Source: Myceligenerans crystallogenes (GTDB lineage Bacteria > Actinomycetota > Actinomycetes > Actinomycetales > Cellulomonadaceae). From it: a stretch of DNA of 64,000 bases. The notes beneath the pieces were generated by a model that searched no databases, was not told the DNA's origin, and was given only the letters and a program-made list of their open reading frames with translations. The stretch covers positions 124,001 through 188,000 of the forward strand of contig NZ_BAAANL010000008.1 of assembly GCF_039529775.1 (NCBI RefSeq), written 5' to 3'. Within the stretch, counting starts at the first letter, position 1. Each line of letters starts with the position of its first letter. Positions 7,153-17,876 of this stretch are shown piece by piece. The position numbers were made by a program, and so were the translations under genes.

Positions 7153-9420
7153 CTACTCCTCGAACCCCGCCGGCAGCTCCCGTCCGTGGACGACGACGAG
7201 CCGCTGCGTGGGCCGCGTCATCGCCACGTAGAGGTCACTGAGCCCACCGGGGCCGAGCGCGATCTCGGCGGGTTCCACCAGCACGACCGCGTCGAACTCC
7301 AGTCCCTTGGTCTCGCGGGGGTCCAGCACCGTGACCTGACGGTCCTCCGGCTGCTGGGCGGCGATCCGCTCCGCCTCGTCCTCGCCCAGCGCGCTCCGCA
7401 GCGCGGCGGTGACGGCGCCGGCGAGCTCCCGGGTGCGGGGCGCCGCGGCGAGCACGGCCACCCGCCCGGCGTCGGCCTCGACGTACTCCTTGGCCAGCGC
7501 CGCGGCCTCGTGCGCGACCTCGGCCGGGAGCGCCCCGGCGCCGTCGTCGGCCCGTACCCGCACGAACGCCATCGCGCCGGTCACGTCCCGGGCGGCGGTC
7601 AGCTCGCTGACCGGCAGCCCGCCCGCCCGCGCGACCCGCTGCGCGGTGTCGGCCACCGTCGCGGGCGTGCGGTAGCTGACCGTCAGCTCCGCGAGCCGCC
7701 AGCTCTCGCGCAGCAGCGGCGTCAGCATCTCGCCCCAGTCCCGCGCGCCCGCCGCCGACGACGTCTGCGCGACGTCGCCCACGATCGTCATCGACCGCGT
7801 CGGCACCCGGCGCACCAGGGCGCGCCAGGCCATCGGGGAGAGCTCCTGCGCCTCGTCCACCACGACATGGCCGAACGTCCAGGCGCGGTCGGCCGCGGCC
7901 CGCTCCGCCGTCGTCAGCGACGGGCCCGACGTCGCGAACCGGTCGGCGAGCGTCTCCGCGTCCACCTGGATCATCGTGCTCGCCGTCGACCCCGAGGAGA
8001 GCACGCTGCGCGCGTGCTCCAGCGCCTCGGAGCGCTCCCGCGCCGCCATCGCGGCCTCCGCGCGGGCGAGCGAGTCGTCCTCCCCGAGCAGCTCGTACGC
8101 CTCGTCCAGCAGGGGCACGTCCGCCTCGGTCCACGCGCCGCCCGGCGCGCGCCGCAGCAGGTCGCGCTCCGCCAGGCTCAGTTCGGGCGCGGCCTCGGCG
8201 AGCCGGTGCGGCTTGGCGTACAGGTCCTCCAGGAGCTTCTGGGGCGTGATCGGGAACCACGCGAGGTTCAGCGCGACCCGCACGTCCCGGTCGGACCGCA
8301 GGTCCTCGATCAGCGCCGCCCGCTCCTCGGCCGCCAGCCGGGTGCCGTCGAAGCTCGTCGCCTGGTCCGCGATGCGGCCCAGCATGTCCTTGACGAACGT
8401 CGTGCGCGCCTCGTTGTGCGGCTTGTGCGACCGCCGCGCGCGCCCGATCGCGCCCTCGACGTCCCGGCGCCGGATCACGAAGTCCTGGCCGTCGATCCTC
8501 ACCTGCGTGTCCGCGGCGGGCACGCGCTCGCGGGCGCGCACCGCCCGCCGGATGACGCGGCGCCACAGCGGCCGCCCCTTGACCCGTGCGACGTCGGGCG
8601 CGTCCAGGCCCGTCGCCTCGACGCCCGGGATCAGCTCGGCGATCGTGGTCGCGACCACGCCTGTCTCGCCGAGGGACGGCAGCACCTGGTCGATGTACCG
8701 CAGGAAGGACCGGTTCGGCCCCACGAGCAGCACGCCGGACCGCTCGAGCATCCGCCGGTGCGCGTACAGCAGGTAGGCGGCGCGGTGCAGCGCGACGGCG
8801 GTCTTGCCGGTACCCGGCCCGCCCTGCACCACCAGCGCGCCCGTCAGCTCCGACCGGATGATCCGGTCCTGCTCGGCCTGGATCGTGGCCACGATGTCGG
8901 TCATCCGGCCGGTACGGCCGGTCGCCATCGAGGCGAGCAGGGCTCCCTCGCCGGAAAGCGAGCTGGCCTCGATCCCCGAGTCGAGGTCCAGCACCTCGTC
9001 CTCCAGGCCGGTCACCGCGCGCGCCTTGGTCACCAGGTGGCGGCGTCGTCGGACATCCGCCGGATGCAGCGCCGTTGCGCGGTAGAACGCCTCGGCGGCG
9101 GGGGCGCGCCAGTCCGTGAGGATGCCGCGGTGCTCGGCGTCGTTCAGGCCGATGCGGCCGACGTAGCGCACCTCGCCGCCGGTCAGGTCCAGGCGGCCGA
9201 ACACGAGGCGCTCCTCGACGGCGTCGAGCTGGGCCGCGCGGTCCTCGTAGAGCGTGGCGAACGCGTCGCGCTCGCTGCGGTTCTGGTGGGTGCCGACGGC
9301 GCCCTGCAGGCGCACGTCGCGCAGGCGGGCGCGCGTCGCCGCGCGCAGCTCGTCCAGGCGGGCATACAGGACGTCGACGACGGCCTGCTCGTGGTTCAGC
9401 TCGCTCCCGATACCTGTCAC
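7153..9420 (-). CDS. HelD/HelR-type UvrD-like ATPase (RNA polymerase recycling factor family)
   Basis: 755 residues. An N-terminal coiled-coil arm ('LNHEQAVVDVLYARLDELRAATRARLRD') precedes the segment 'DWRAPAAEAFYRAT', which is typical of HelD proteins and absent from true UvrD. Walker A is 'VVQGGPGTGKTAVALH', the DEAQ box is 'HVVVDEAQELSP', and the C-terminal helicase motif is 'LYVAMTRPTQRLVVV'. HelD proteins enter stalled RNA polymerase and release nucleic acid. The HelR subgroup confers rifamycin resistance. I saw no rifamycin-associated element upstream, so drug induction is not supported. The GTG start has an AGGAGG site 7 nt before it. An ATTATC (GATAAT on the coding strand) at 9532-9537 may be its -10. 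It is divergent from the phosphatase operon. Confidence 0.85.
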   Translation of the reverse strand: MTGIGSELNHEQAVVDVLYARLDELRAATRARLRDVRLQGAVGTHQNRSERDAFATLYEDRAAQLDAVEERLVFGRLDLTGGEVRYVGRIGLNDAEHRGILTDWRAPAAEAFYRATALHPADVRRRRHLVTKARAVTGLEDEVLDLDSGIEASSLSGEGALLASMATGRTGRMTDIVATIQAEQDRIIRSELTGALVVQGGPGTGKTAVALHRAAYLLYAHRRMLERSGVLLVGPNRSFLRYIDQVLPSLGETGVVATTIAELIPGVEATGLDAPDVARVKGRPLWRRVIRRAVRARERVPAADTQVRIDGQDFVIRRRDVEGAIGRARRSHKPHNEARTTFVKDMLGRIADQATSFDGTRLAAEERAALIEDLRSDRDVRVALNLAWFPITPQKLLEDLYAKPHRLAEAAPELSLAERDLLRRAPGGAWTEADVPLLDEAYELLGEDDSLARAEAAMAARERSEALEHARSVLSSGSTASTMIQVDAETLADRFATSGPSLTTAERAAADRAWTFGHVVVDEAQELSPMAWRALVRRVPTRSMTIVGDVAQTSSAAGARDWGEMLTPLLRESWRLAELTVSYRTPATVADTAQRVARAGGLPVSELTAARDVTGAMAFVRVRADDGAGALPAEVAHEAAALAKEYVEADAGRVAVLAAAPRTRELAGAVTAALRSALGEDEAERIAAQQPEDRQVTVLDPRETKGLEFDAVVLVEPAEIALGPGGLSDLYVAMTRPTQRLVVVHGRELPAGFEE

Positions 9421-9671
9421 GCGTGACCTCCTGATCTGGGACGGTGATGACGGCGATCGTGCCGGTGCCTCGTGGCGCCCTTGGCCGGGTCCATGCGCGA
9501 CCCGGGCCCGGCGGTGAAATACCGGCCGACCATTATCTCCCCGCGGTCAAGCACCGTGCGCCTGCGTGCCGGTGCGGGCCCGCCCGGGCCGCCCTCCTGC
9601 CGGGCCGCCGGGCACCTCCGCGCCCCGGCACCAACCACAGGCGACGCGCTGACACGGCGGTCCGGGATGCG

Positions 9672-9677
9672 TAGGAT
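9672..9677 (+). promoter_or_regulatory. -10 hexamer TAGGAT, 7 nt before the phosphatase start codon
   Basis: This spacing would place transcription start at or next to the ATG at 9685, giving a leaderless mRNA. No Shine-Dalgarno sequence is present there. Confidence 0.5.
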
Positions 9678-9684
9678 CGCCGCC

Positions 9685-11012
9685 ATGGACCAGGCCGGTG
9701 TGTCACCGAACGACGGCGCGCACCTGCCCTTCGGCCCGGAGCGCGGCGAGGCGCTGCGGGTCCTGCTCGTGGAGGACGACGACGCCGACGCGCTCCTGGT
9801 CGCCGATCTGCTCGAGCTCGCGGGCGTCCGGGCGGAGCTGCGGCGCGCCCGCAGCGTCGCCGAGGCCCTCGGCCTGCTCGCCGGCGCGCCGGTCGACTGC
9901 CTCCTGCTCGACCTCGGCCTGCCCGACGCCGTCGGCCTGGGCGCCCTGGAACGGGTGCTGGCCCGCATGGAGGAGCTGCCGGCGCCGCCCGCCGTCGTCG
10001 TCCTGACCGGGGACACCGCCGTCGACGCCGGCACCAAGGCCATGGCGTCGGGCGCCGACGACTACCTCGTCAAGGGCGAGGTCGACGGCGACCGCCTCGC
10101 GCGGGCGCTGCGCTACGCCGCCCTGCGCCGGCGGTCCGCGGCGCAGCAGCTCGCGCTCTACCGCAGCGAGGTGCGCGCGGCGGAGACGATGCGCCTGGAA
10201 CGGGCCCTGCTGCCCGAGGCCGTGGTGCGGGACGACCGGATCTCGTTGCGGGTCGGTTACCTGCCCGGCGGCAGCGGGCTGCTCGGCGGCGACTTCTTCG
10301 ACGCGGTCGAGCGGCCGGACGGGACCCTGCTCATCGTCGTCGGCGACGTGGCGGGGCACGGGCCGGACGAGGCGGCGCTCGGCGCCGCGATGCGCACCGC
10401 CTGGCGCACGCTCGTGCTGTCCGGCACGGCGCCCGACGACATCCTGCCGCTCCTGGAACGCGTCCTGCTGCCCGAGCGGCACGGCCCGGAGATCTTCGTC
10501 ACGCTCTGCCAGGTGGTGATCGCCGCCGACCGCGCTTCGATGGAGGTGTACCTCGCGGGGCACCTGCCGCCGCTGCTGGTGACCACGCCGGCCGGGGGTC
10601 TGGTGTGCACCGAGCTGACCGCCGCGGGCCGCGGCCGCGCGCTGGGCATCCCCGCGCCCGGCCACTGGAGCCCGCACCACGTGGACCTCACCGATCCGTG
10701 GACCGTCGTGCTGTACACGGACGGCCTGGTCGAGTCGAAGGTGACGGTCGACGACGACGGCGCCACGCGGCAGGCCGACGCGCACGGGCGGCTGCCGCGC
10801 CTGGGCACCGAGGGCCTGCGCGCGGTGGTGGAACGCGAGCTCGCCACCTCGGAGCACGACGTCGTCCCGCGCGTGCTGCGCCGCGTACGGAAGCTGCACG
10901 GCGGACCGCTCGCCGACGACGCCGCGCTCCTGCTGGCGGGGTGGACCGGCGCCGGCGCCGGCCCCGGGGAACGCACCTCCACGCTCGCCGATTCCACCGA
11001 GTGGGGCCGCGC

Positions 11013-11016
<4 letters not shown>
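9685..11016 (+). CDS. Response regulator with SpoIIE/RsbU-type PP2C phosphatase output
   Basis: 443 residues. An N-terminal receiver domain has the acidic pocket 'VLLVEDDDAD', the phospho-acceptor Asp76 in 'LLLDLGLPD', and 'VVVLTGDT...GADDYLVKGE'. A linker leads to a PPM phosphatase domain with metal-binding aspartates in 'GGDFFDAVE' and 'VVGDVAGHGPDEA' and the late 'VLYTDGLVE'. Such fusions dephosphorylate anti-sigma-factor antagonists or similar partners in response to phosphorylation. No anti-sigma or antagonist gene lies nearby, so the target is unknown. The gene overlaps the kinase start by 4 nt (ATGA), so the two are translationally coupled. The ATG at 9685 fits the leaderless promoter; 9667 is an in-frame alternative. 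Confidence 0.87.
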
Positions 11017-12695
<1,679 letters not shown>

Positions 12696-12753
12696 GCCCG
12701 GCCGTGACCGGCGCGAACGCTAACGAAGACATGGCTGTCGAGGGGATTCTCAG

Positions 12754-13179
12754 GTGGAAGACCGCAGGACGATCGAGATCCTCCTGGTCGAGGACGACGC
12801 CGGTGACGTCCTCATGACGCAGGAGGCGTTCGCCGAGCACGACACGCCCGTCAACGTCTCCGTCGTCGGCGACGGCGTCGCGGCGCTGGAGTACCTCCGC
12901 GACCCGGCCATCCGCAACCCCGACCTGGTGCTGCTCGACCTGAACCTGCCCCGGATGGACGGCATGGAGGTCCTGGCGGTCGCCAAGAACGACCCGATGC
13001 TGCGCCACATCCCGGTCGTCGTGCTCACGACGTCGGACGCGCAGGAGGATGTCGTCGGCTCCTACTCGCTGCACGCGAACGCCTACGTGACCAAGCCCGT
13101 CGACTTCGACAAGTTCCAGGCGGTCGTCAAGCAGATCGACGAGTTCTTCGTCTCGACGGTACTGCGCCCGGGCCAGTAG
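12754..13179 (+). CDS. Single-domain response regulator (Rcp1-like)
   Basis: 141 residues, one receiver domain without output. The acidic pair lies in 'ILLVEDDAGDV', the phospho-acceptor is Asp62 in 'LVLLDLNLPRMDG', a switch Thr is in 'VVVLTTSD' and the conserved Lys in 'AYVTKPVD'. The 'NLPRMDGMEVL' signature is typical of Rcp1-type regulators that pair with 'SHDLQEPLR' kinases. It starts with GTG after GAGGGGAT, 58 bp beyond the kinase gene, so it is probably the third gene of the operon. It may be a phosphate sink or relay that sets how much phosphate reaches the phosphatase-coupled receiver; this is inference from gene order. Confidence 0.88.
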   Translation: MEDRRTIEILLVEDDAGDVLMTQEAFAEHDTPVNVSVVGDGVAALEYLRDPAIRNPDLVLLDLNLPRMDGMEVLAVAKNDPMLRHIPVVVLTTSDAQEDVVGSYSLHANAYVTKPVDFDKFQAVVKQIDEFFVSTVLRPGQ

Positions 13180-13314
13180 GGTTCCGCACTGACCACGGCC
13201 GTTCTGCTGACAGCTGATCGGTGATCCCCGGCCGTGCCCGGGAAGTTTCCGGCCCCTGTCCGGCGTTGTCATAGGCGCGCAGGGGATCGTCGGACACGAG
13301 ACGAGGACACAAAC

Positions 13315-14340
13315 GTGCTGGACCCGCAGGGAATCTACGAGGTGGACGAGGCCGCGGTGGCCCGGACCCTGGGCGCGGCGTACGCGCTCGGGGAGCCCGG
13401 AGCACGGCCCTCCGGCCTGCTCGGCGAACGGCCGGGGCGGGAGATCGTCGTCGGCCAGGAGCGCGGCCCCGAGGCGCGCCGCGACGACGGCCCGGTCATG
13501 CTGCACTCGATGCGCGGGTTCGTCGACGCGGGCTCGGCGGGCGCGATCGCCGTCAGCCACCTGGTCGGCGAGCTGCGGACCGAGCGCCTGGTCACGTTCG
13601 ACGTGGACCAGCTGCTCGACTACCGCAGCAAGCGCGCCACCATGACCTTCGACAACGACCGCTGGGTCGGCTACGACACGCCCGAGCTGGTCATCGACCA
13701 CGTCACCGACGCCGAGGGCGCCGGGTTCCTGCTGCTGCACGGCGCGGAACCGGACCTGCAGTGGGAGCGCGTCGTGGCGGCCGTGGAGCAGCTCGTGCGG
13801 CGGTTCGGGGTGAGCCTCGTCGTCGGCGTGCACGGCATCCCGATCGGCGTGCCGCACACCCGGCCGATGTCGCTGACCGCGCACGCCACGCGCTCGGGGC
13901 TGATCGAGGACTACACCTCGTGGTTCGGATCGGTGAAGGTGCCCGGATCGCTGGCCTCCTTGCTGGAGTACCGGCTCGGCGAGGCGGGGCACGACGCGCT
14001 CGGCTTCGCCATGCACGTGCCGAACTACCTGGCCCAGTCCCAGTACCCGCCCGCCGCCGTGGTGGCCCTGCAGCACATCGAGCGCACGACGGGCCTCGCG
14101 CTGCGGGTCGGTGCCCTCGACGAGGCCGCGGTGGACGCGCGGATCGAGGTGGAGCAGCAGGTCAAGGAGTCGGGCGAGATCGCCGCGGTGGTCAAGGCGC
14201 TCGAGGAGCAGTACGACGCCTTCGCGCGGTCGGTCGGCCGGCCGAGCCTGCTGGCCGAGGCGGCCTCCATGCCGACGGCGGACGAGCTGGGCGCGGAGTT
14301 CGAGCGTTTCCTGGCGCAGCAGGACCCGCAGGACTCCTGA
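13315..14340 (+). CDS. PAC2-family protein (proteasome assembly chaperone-like fold)
   Basis: About 341 residues. The PAC2 pattern is visible in 'VMLHSMRGFVDAGSAGAIAVSHLV', 'LVTFDVDQLLDYRSKRATMTFD', 'FLLLHGAEPDLQWERVVAAV' and 'VGVHGIPIGVPHTRPM'. A C-terminal helical region includes 'QVKESGEIAAVVKALEEQYDAF'. Actinobacterial PAC2 proteins are widespread and often linked to proteasome or carboxylate-amine ligase genes, but the biochemical role is not settled. No proteasome genes are near. The GTG at 13315 has GAGGA upstream. Starting further upstream (13234) would add a basic, unconserved stretch. Confidence 0.85.
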   Translation: MLDPQGIYEVDEAAVARTLGAAYALGEPGARPSGLLGERPGREIVVGQERGPEARRDDGPVMLHSMRGFVDAGSAGAIAVSHLVGELRTERLVTFDVDQLLDYRSKRATMTFDNDRWVGYDTPELVIDHVTDAEGAGFLLLHGAEPDLQWERVVAAVEQLVRRFGVSLVVGVHGIPIGVPHTRPMSLTAHATRSGLIEDYTSWFGSVKVPGSLASLLEYRLGEAGHDALGFAMHVPNYLAQSQYPPAAVVALQHIERTTGLALRVGALDEAAVDARIEVEQQVKESGEIAAVVKALEEQYDAFARSVGRPSLLAEAASMPTADELGAEFERFLAQQDPQDS

Positions 14341-14562
14341 GATCCCGGGCGGGCGGCGGCTTGGATCCGCCCGTGTCCGGATCCAACCGACAGGGTGGAA
14401 TATTCGTGATACGTGGCGCTGGGCAGTGGTCCATGCCACACTGGCCCTCGTTGCACCGCGGACTACCGAAGCCACGTCCATGTGTCGTGGGCCGGGCAGA
14501 CGCATTGCGGCACGGCGTGGGCATACGGTCCGCGCTGCAGGCTACGGAAGGTCGAACGACGC

Positions 14563-14766
14563 ATGGCGCAGGGTTCTGTGAAGTGGTTCAACGCGGAAAA
14601 GGGCTTCGGGTTCATCGCCCAGGACGGCGGCGGAGCCGACGTCTTCGTCCACTACTCCGCGATTCAGTCTCAGGGATACCGTTCGCTCGAGGAGAACCAG
14701 CGGGTCGAGTTCGAGATCACGCAGGGCCCGAAGGGCCCTCAGGCGGAGTCGGTCGTCCCGATCTGA
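14563..14766 (+). CDS. Cold-shock domain protein (CspA family)
   Basis: 67 residues, one complete cold-shock domain. 'GSVKWFNAEKGFGFIAQ' carries RNP1 (KGFGFI) and 'DVFVHYSAI' carries RNP2. It ends in 'GPKGPQAESVVPI'. These proteins bind single-stranded RNA and act as RNA chaperones. The ATG at 14563 follows GGAAGG. About 220 bp separate it from the PAC2 gene, enough for its own promoter and a structured leader as in other csp mRNAs. A strong terminator follows. Confidence 0.95.
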   Translation: MAQGSVKWFNAEKGFGFIAQDGGGADVFVHYSAIQSQGYRSLEENQRVEFEITQGPKGPQAESVVPI

Positions 14767-14781
14767 CAGCCCGGGACTCCT

Positions 14782-14818
14782 GACAAGGGCCGCGACCCGC
14801 ACGGGTCGCGGCCCTGTC
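14782..14818. terminator. Strong hairpin after the cold-shock gene
   Basis: GGGCCGCGACCCG pairs with its exact complement around a 2-nt loop, extended by GACA/TGTC after a one-base bulge. It separates convergent genes and can serve both. Confidence 0.75.
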
Positions 14819-14868
14819 CGTTCCGGGGCCGGCCGGAGCCGCGGCCGCGGCGGGCCGCAGGGGGTGCC

Positions 14869-15930
14869 TCAGGGCTGAGGCGCGAACCCGGCCGGCGGCT
14901 CCGCGGTCCCGAGCGGCGCGGCCGTCCCCGCGAACCGCGTGGCGTCGTCGCCCGCGAGCAGCGTGGCGGGCACGGCGAGCGTCCGCAGCGCCCGCCCGAG
15001 CGCGGGGTCGCGCAGGTCGAGATCCCGCGCTTCATCGAGCCGTGACCCGGCGGGATCGCGTTCGGCGACGGCGCGTGCCGCCTCGTCGTCCGGCCTCCCG
15101 CGGACCGCGGCCAGGACGAGGTTGCCGTACCGGCGGCCCTTGAGGATCGCGGGCTCGGCGATCGCCGCGAGGCGGCCCGACGCCGCCGCCCCGGGGCCGA
15201 AGACCTGCGCCAGGCTGGCGAGTTCCCGGCGGGCCAGCGTGAGCGGCGGGCGGTCGGCGCAGTTCAGCAGCAGGACGCCGCCGGGGCGCAGGGCCCGCAG
15301 GGCGGCCGCGGCGAATCCGGTCCCGGCCAGGTGCGCGGGCGTGACCTCCCCGGCGAACACGTCCCGGACGACGACGTCCCAGGACTCCGGGTGGGTCCCG
15401 GCCAGGGCGCGCCCGGCGTCGTCCGCCCGCAGGCGCAGGCGGGGCGCGCGCGGGAGCGCGAACCACTCCCGGACGAGTTCCAGCAGGCGGGCGTCGAGGT
15501 CGACGCCGAGCTGGCGGGATCCCGGGCGCTCGTGCTCGACGTGACGCGCGAGGGCGCTGCCCGCGGCGCCGAGGTGCAGCACGCGCAGCGGGCCCGGGGG
15601 CAGGAGCGCCAGGACCGCCGCCATCTGCTGCATGTACTCGAAGTCGAGGAAGCCGGGGTCGGCGAGGTCGAGGCCCGAGCTGGGGACGCCGTTGACGTGC
15701 AGGGTCACGCGCTCGGGATGGTCCGGGTCGCGGACGACCTCGGCGGTCCCGGTGCTGATCGCGACGGGGCCGTCCGGCAGCGTCGCGTTCTTCGCGCCCT
15801 CTCCTCGCGCCCGGCTCCGGGCGGGGGCCGGGGCACCTCGGCCATCGCCCGCCGCCGCGCCCGTCGTCGATGTCAGTGACCCCGTGTTCAATGGATCGCG
15901 TCGGGCGTTGCGGGACGTGCGTCGGGCCAT
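14869..15930 (-). CDS. Spermidine-synthase-like protein (polyamine aminopropyltransferase / SAM-methyltransferase fold)
   Basis: 353 residues. After a ~50-residue variable N-terminus comes a methyltransferase-like core. 'VLHLGAAGSALARHV' is the nucleotide-binding glycine motif. 'GVDLDARLLELVREWF' carries the acidic residue after strand 2. 'WDVVVRDVFAGEVTPAHL' matches the 'D...D.F.....P.HL' segment of actinobacterial SpeE-like proteins. 'FAAAALRALRPGGVLLLNCAD' follows. These actinobacterial members lack proof of polyamine synthesis, so a specific substrate is not claimed. It is divergent from the HEPN/dinB operon, and the perfect LexA box lies 42 bp before its ATG, so it may share SOS control. 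Confidence 0.8.
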   Translation of the reverse strand: MARRTSRNARRDPLNTGSLTSTTGAAAGDGRGAPAPARSRARGEGAKNATLPDGPVAISTGTAEVVRDPDHPERVTLHVNGVPSSGLDLADPGFLDFEYMQQMAAVLALLPPGPLRVLHLGAAGSALARHVEHERPGSRQLGVDLDARLLELVREWFALPRAPRLRLRADDAGRALAGTHPESWDVVVRDVFAGEVTPAHLAGTGFAAAALRALRPGGVLLLNCADRPPLTLARRELASLAQVFGPGAAASGRLAAIAEPAILKGRRYGNLVLAAVRGRPDDEAARAVAERDPAGSRLDEARDLDLRDPALGRALRTLAVPATLLAGDDATRFAGTAAPLGTAEPPAGFAPQP

Positions 15931-15971
15931 GAGGACAAGTGTCTCGCGGCTCCCGGCGCGGATTGACAGTG

Positions 15972-15987
15972 TCGAACAAATGTTCGA
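15972..15987. promoter_or_regulatory. Perfect LexA (SOS) box
   Basis: TCGAACAAATGTTCGA is an exact match to TCGAAC-N4-GTTCGA. It lies 36 bp before the HEPN-protein start and 42 bp before the divergent spermidine-synthase-like start, where bound LexA would cover the core promoter of the dinB operon. Confidence 0.85.
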
Positions 15988-16022
15988 CACTGACGGAGAG
16001 GGAACCGGATCCGGAGGGCACC

Positions 16023-16499
16023 ATGGGGATGACGCAGGGCAGCGGGTCGGATGTCGTCGCCGCGAGCATGTACGTACCGCGCGTGGTGCCCCCGGGGGTC
16101 CGGGCGCTGCTGCGCCGGGCGGACGCCGAGCTGGCGCAGGCGCACGCGGCCTCCGACCCGGACGACAGGTTCCGGCACGCGCACCTCGCCGCGATCCGCT
16201 CGGCGGCCGCGGTGCTGGCCCTGCGCGGGCGCCCTCCCGCACGCTCGGGGGCACGGACGGTCTGGGAGATGCTGTCGCGGGTCGAGCCCGCGCTCGCGCC
16301 CTGGTCCGGGTACTTCGCGGCCGGTGCGCCCCTGCGGGCCGCGGTGGACGCCGGACGGGCGGGGGAGGTGCCGCGCTCGCGCGCGGACGAGCTGATCGCC
16401 TGCGCCGAGGACTTCCGCGACGAGGTGGCGATGCTCGCCGATCCGGACGCCGCGTTCGCGCACCGGCCGCACCTGCGGCTCGTCCCGGAGGCGTCCTGA
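16023..16499 (+). CDS. SAV_6107-type HEPN-domain protein, co-operonic with dinB
   Basis: 158 residues, all-helical. It resembles the actinobacterial SAV_6107 HEPN family: 'LLRRADAELAQAHAASDPDDRFRHAHLAAIRSAAAVLALRG' (shown here only to name the region, residues about 26-66) includes an R-x4-H arrangement (RFRHAH). Some HEPN proteins are ribonucleases; no activity is established for this family. The ATG at 16023 has GGAGGG 5 nt upstream, and the LexA box lies directly before it. The gap to dinB is 51 bp. Co-transcription with a translesion polymerase under LexA suggests a role in the DNA-damage response, by context only. Confidence 0.75.
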   Translation: MGMTQGSGSDVVAASMYVPRVVPPGVRALLRRADAELAQAHAASDPDDRFRHAHLAAIRSAAAVLALRGRPPARSGARTVWEMLSRVEPALAPWSGYFAAGAPLRAAVDAGRAGEVPRSRADELIACAEDFRDEVAMLADPDAAFAHRPHLRLVPEAS

Positions 16500-16550
16500 T
16501 GGGCGGGGGCGGCGTGGCGGGGAGTTCCCGGTGACGGGGAGCGCCAGGCC

Positions 16551-17765
16551 GTGAGCCGGGCACCGAGATCCGCGGGCGCGCGGCGGGACTGGGGCTCGGA
16601 CGAGTCCGGCTGCGCCGTGATGCACGTGGACATGGACGCGTTCTTCGCGTCGTGCGAGATCGCGCGGCGTCCCGCGCTGCGGGGCCTGCCGGTGATCGTC
16701 GGCGGGCAGGATCGTGGCGTCGTGACGGCCGCCACGTACGAGGCCCGCGCGTACGGGGTGAAGTCGGCGATGTCGATGCGGCAGGCCCGGCTGCTGTGCC
16801 CGCAGGCGGTCGTCATCACGCCCGACCACGCGCTGTACTCGGAAGTCTCACGTGGCGTGATGGGGGTCCTCGGGGAGGTCACGCCCCTGGTGGAGCAGGT
16901 GAGCGTGGACGAGGCCTTCCTCGACGTCGCCGGCGCGCGGCGGCGGCTGGGCGAGCCCACCCGCATCGGCGCGATGATCCGCGAGCGGATCCACCGGGAG
17001 TTCGGGGTGACGGCGTCGGTGGGGGTGGCGCGGAACAAGTTCGTGGCCAAGCTCGCCTCGACGCACGCCAAGCCCGACGGGCTGATGCTGGTCCCGGACG
17101 CCGCCACGGTCGCGTTCCTGCACTCGCTGCCGGTCGGGGCCCTGTGGGGCGTGGGGGAGAAGACGGAGAATGCGCTGGCGTCCTGGGGGATCACCACGGT
17201 CGCGGAGCTCGCGCGCACGGACCTGCCGAGCCTGCAGTCGGCGGTCGGCCGGGTGAGCGGCGCGCACCTGCACGATCTGGCCTGGGGGCGCGATCCGCGC
17301 CCGGTGACCCCCGGGCGCGAGGAGCACAGCGTCGGCGCGGAGACGACCTTCGGCGCGGACGTGCACGACGAGGTGGTGGTGGCCAAGCGGGTCCTGGAGC
17401 TGGCCGACAAGGTCGCGGCCCGGATGCGGCGGCAGGGAGTGGTGGCGCGTACCGTGTCGGTGAAGGTGCGCACGAGTGATTTCGTGACGATCACCCGCTC
17501 CCGTACCCTGGACACGCCCACGGACGTGGCCCGGACCATCTATCTTGTAGCTCGTGAACTCGTCTCCTCCGTGGACCGGCGGGGCCTTCCGGTCCGGCTG
17601 GTCGGGGTCCGGGGCGAGCGGGTTCTGCGACGTGAGGGGCTTGCCGCCCAGCCGACCCTGGAGGAAGCGGCCGATCCACGTTCGGGGGCACAGCGGGATG
17701 CCGAGGTCGCGCTCGACGCCGTGCGGCAGAAGTTCGGCCGGACGGCGATCGACCTGGGTGCATGA
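16551..17765 (+). CDS. dinB: DNA polymerase IV (Y-family translesion polymerase)
   Basis: 404 residues. Palm motifs carry the metal-binding acids: 'HVDMDAFFASCE' and 'VSVDEAFLDV'. Thumb helix-hairpin-helix sequences are 'GVGEKTENALASWGI' and the little-finger domain follows ('VGAETTFGADV'). The enzyme copies past lesions with low fidelity. The C-terminus 'DAVRQKFGRTAIDLGA' is usual for actinobacterial DinB; no clear beta-clamp QL(S/D)LF motif was seen at the very end. GTG start. It is the second gene after the HEPN protein in a LexA-controlled operon. Confidence 0.94.
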   Translation: MSRAPRSAGARRDWGSDESGCAVMHVDMDAFFASCEIARRPALRGLPVIVGGQDRGVVTAATYEARAYGVKSAMSMRQARLLCPQAVVITPDHALYSEVSRGVMGVLGEVTPLVEQVSVDEAFLDVAGARRRLGEPTRIGAMIRERIHREFGVTASVGVARNKFVAKLASTHAKPDGLMLVPDAATVAFLHSLPVGALWGVGEKTENALASWGITTVAELARTDLPSLQSAVGRVSGAHLHDLAWGRDPRPVTPGREEHSVGAETTFGADVHDEVVVAKRVLELADKVAARMRRQGVVARTVSVKVRTSDFVTITRSRTLDTPTDVARTIYLVARELVSSVDRRGLPVRLVGVRGERVLRREGLAAQPTLEEAADPRSGAQRDAEVALDAVRQKFGRTAIDLGA

Positions 17766-17876
17766 GTCATCCGGACATCGGCGGTTACCGCTTCGTCCGT
17801 GATGTCGACTACCGTACAGGCCCCGACCGGCTTATCCTGAGGGTGTCACCGTAACTTTGCGGATCTGGGGGTCTCG

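Noticed and set aside
7153..9420. HelD-type gene as a proven rifamycin-resistance helR
   Set aside because: No rifamycin-associated element was seen upstream, and the sequence alone does not separate HelR from other HelD proteins.
5440..9426. 1328-codon open frame on the plus strand
   Set aside because: It is antisense to dinG, serA and the HelD-type gene. Composition is Arg/Val/Gly shadow type with no domain; long antisense frames are expected at this GC content.
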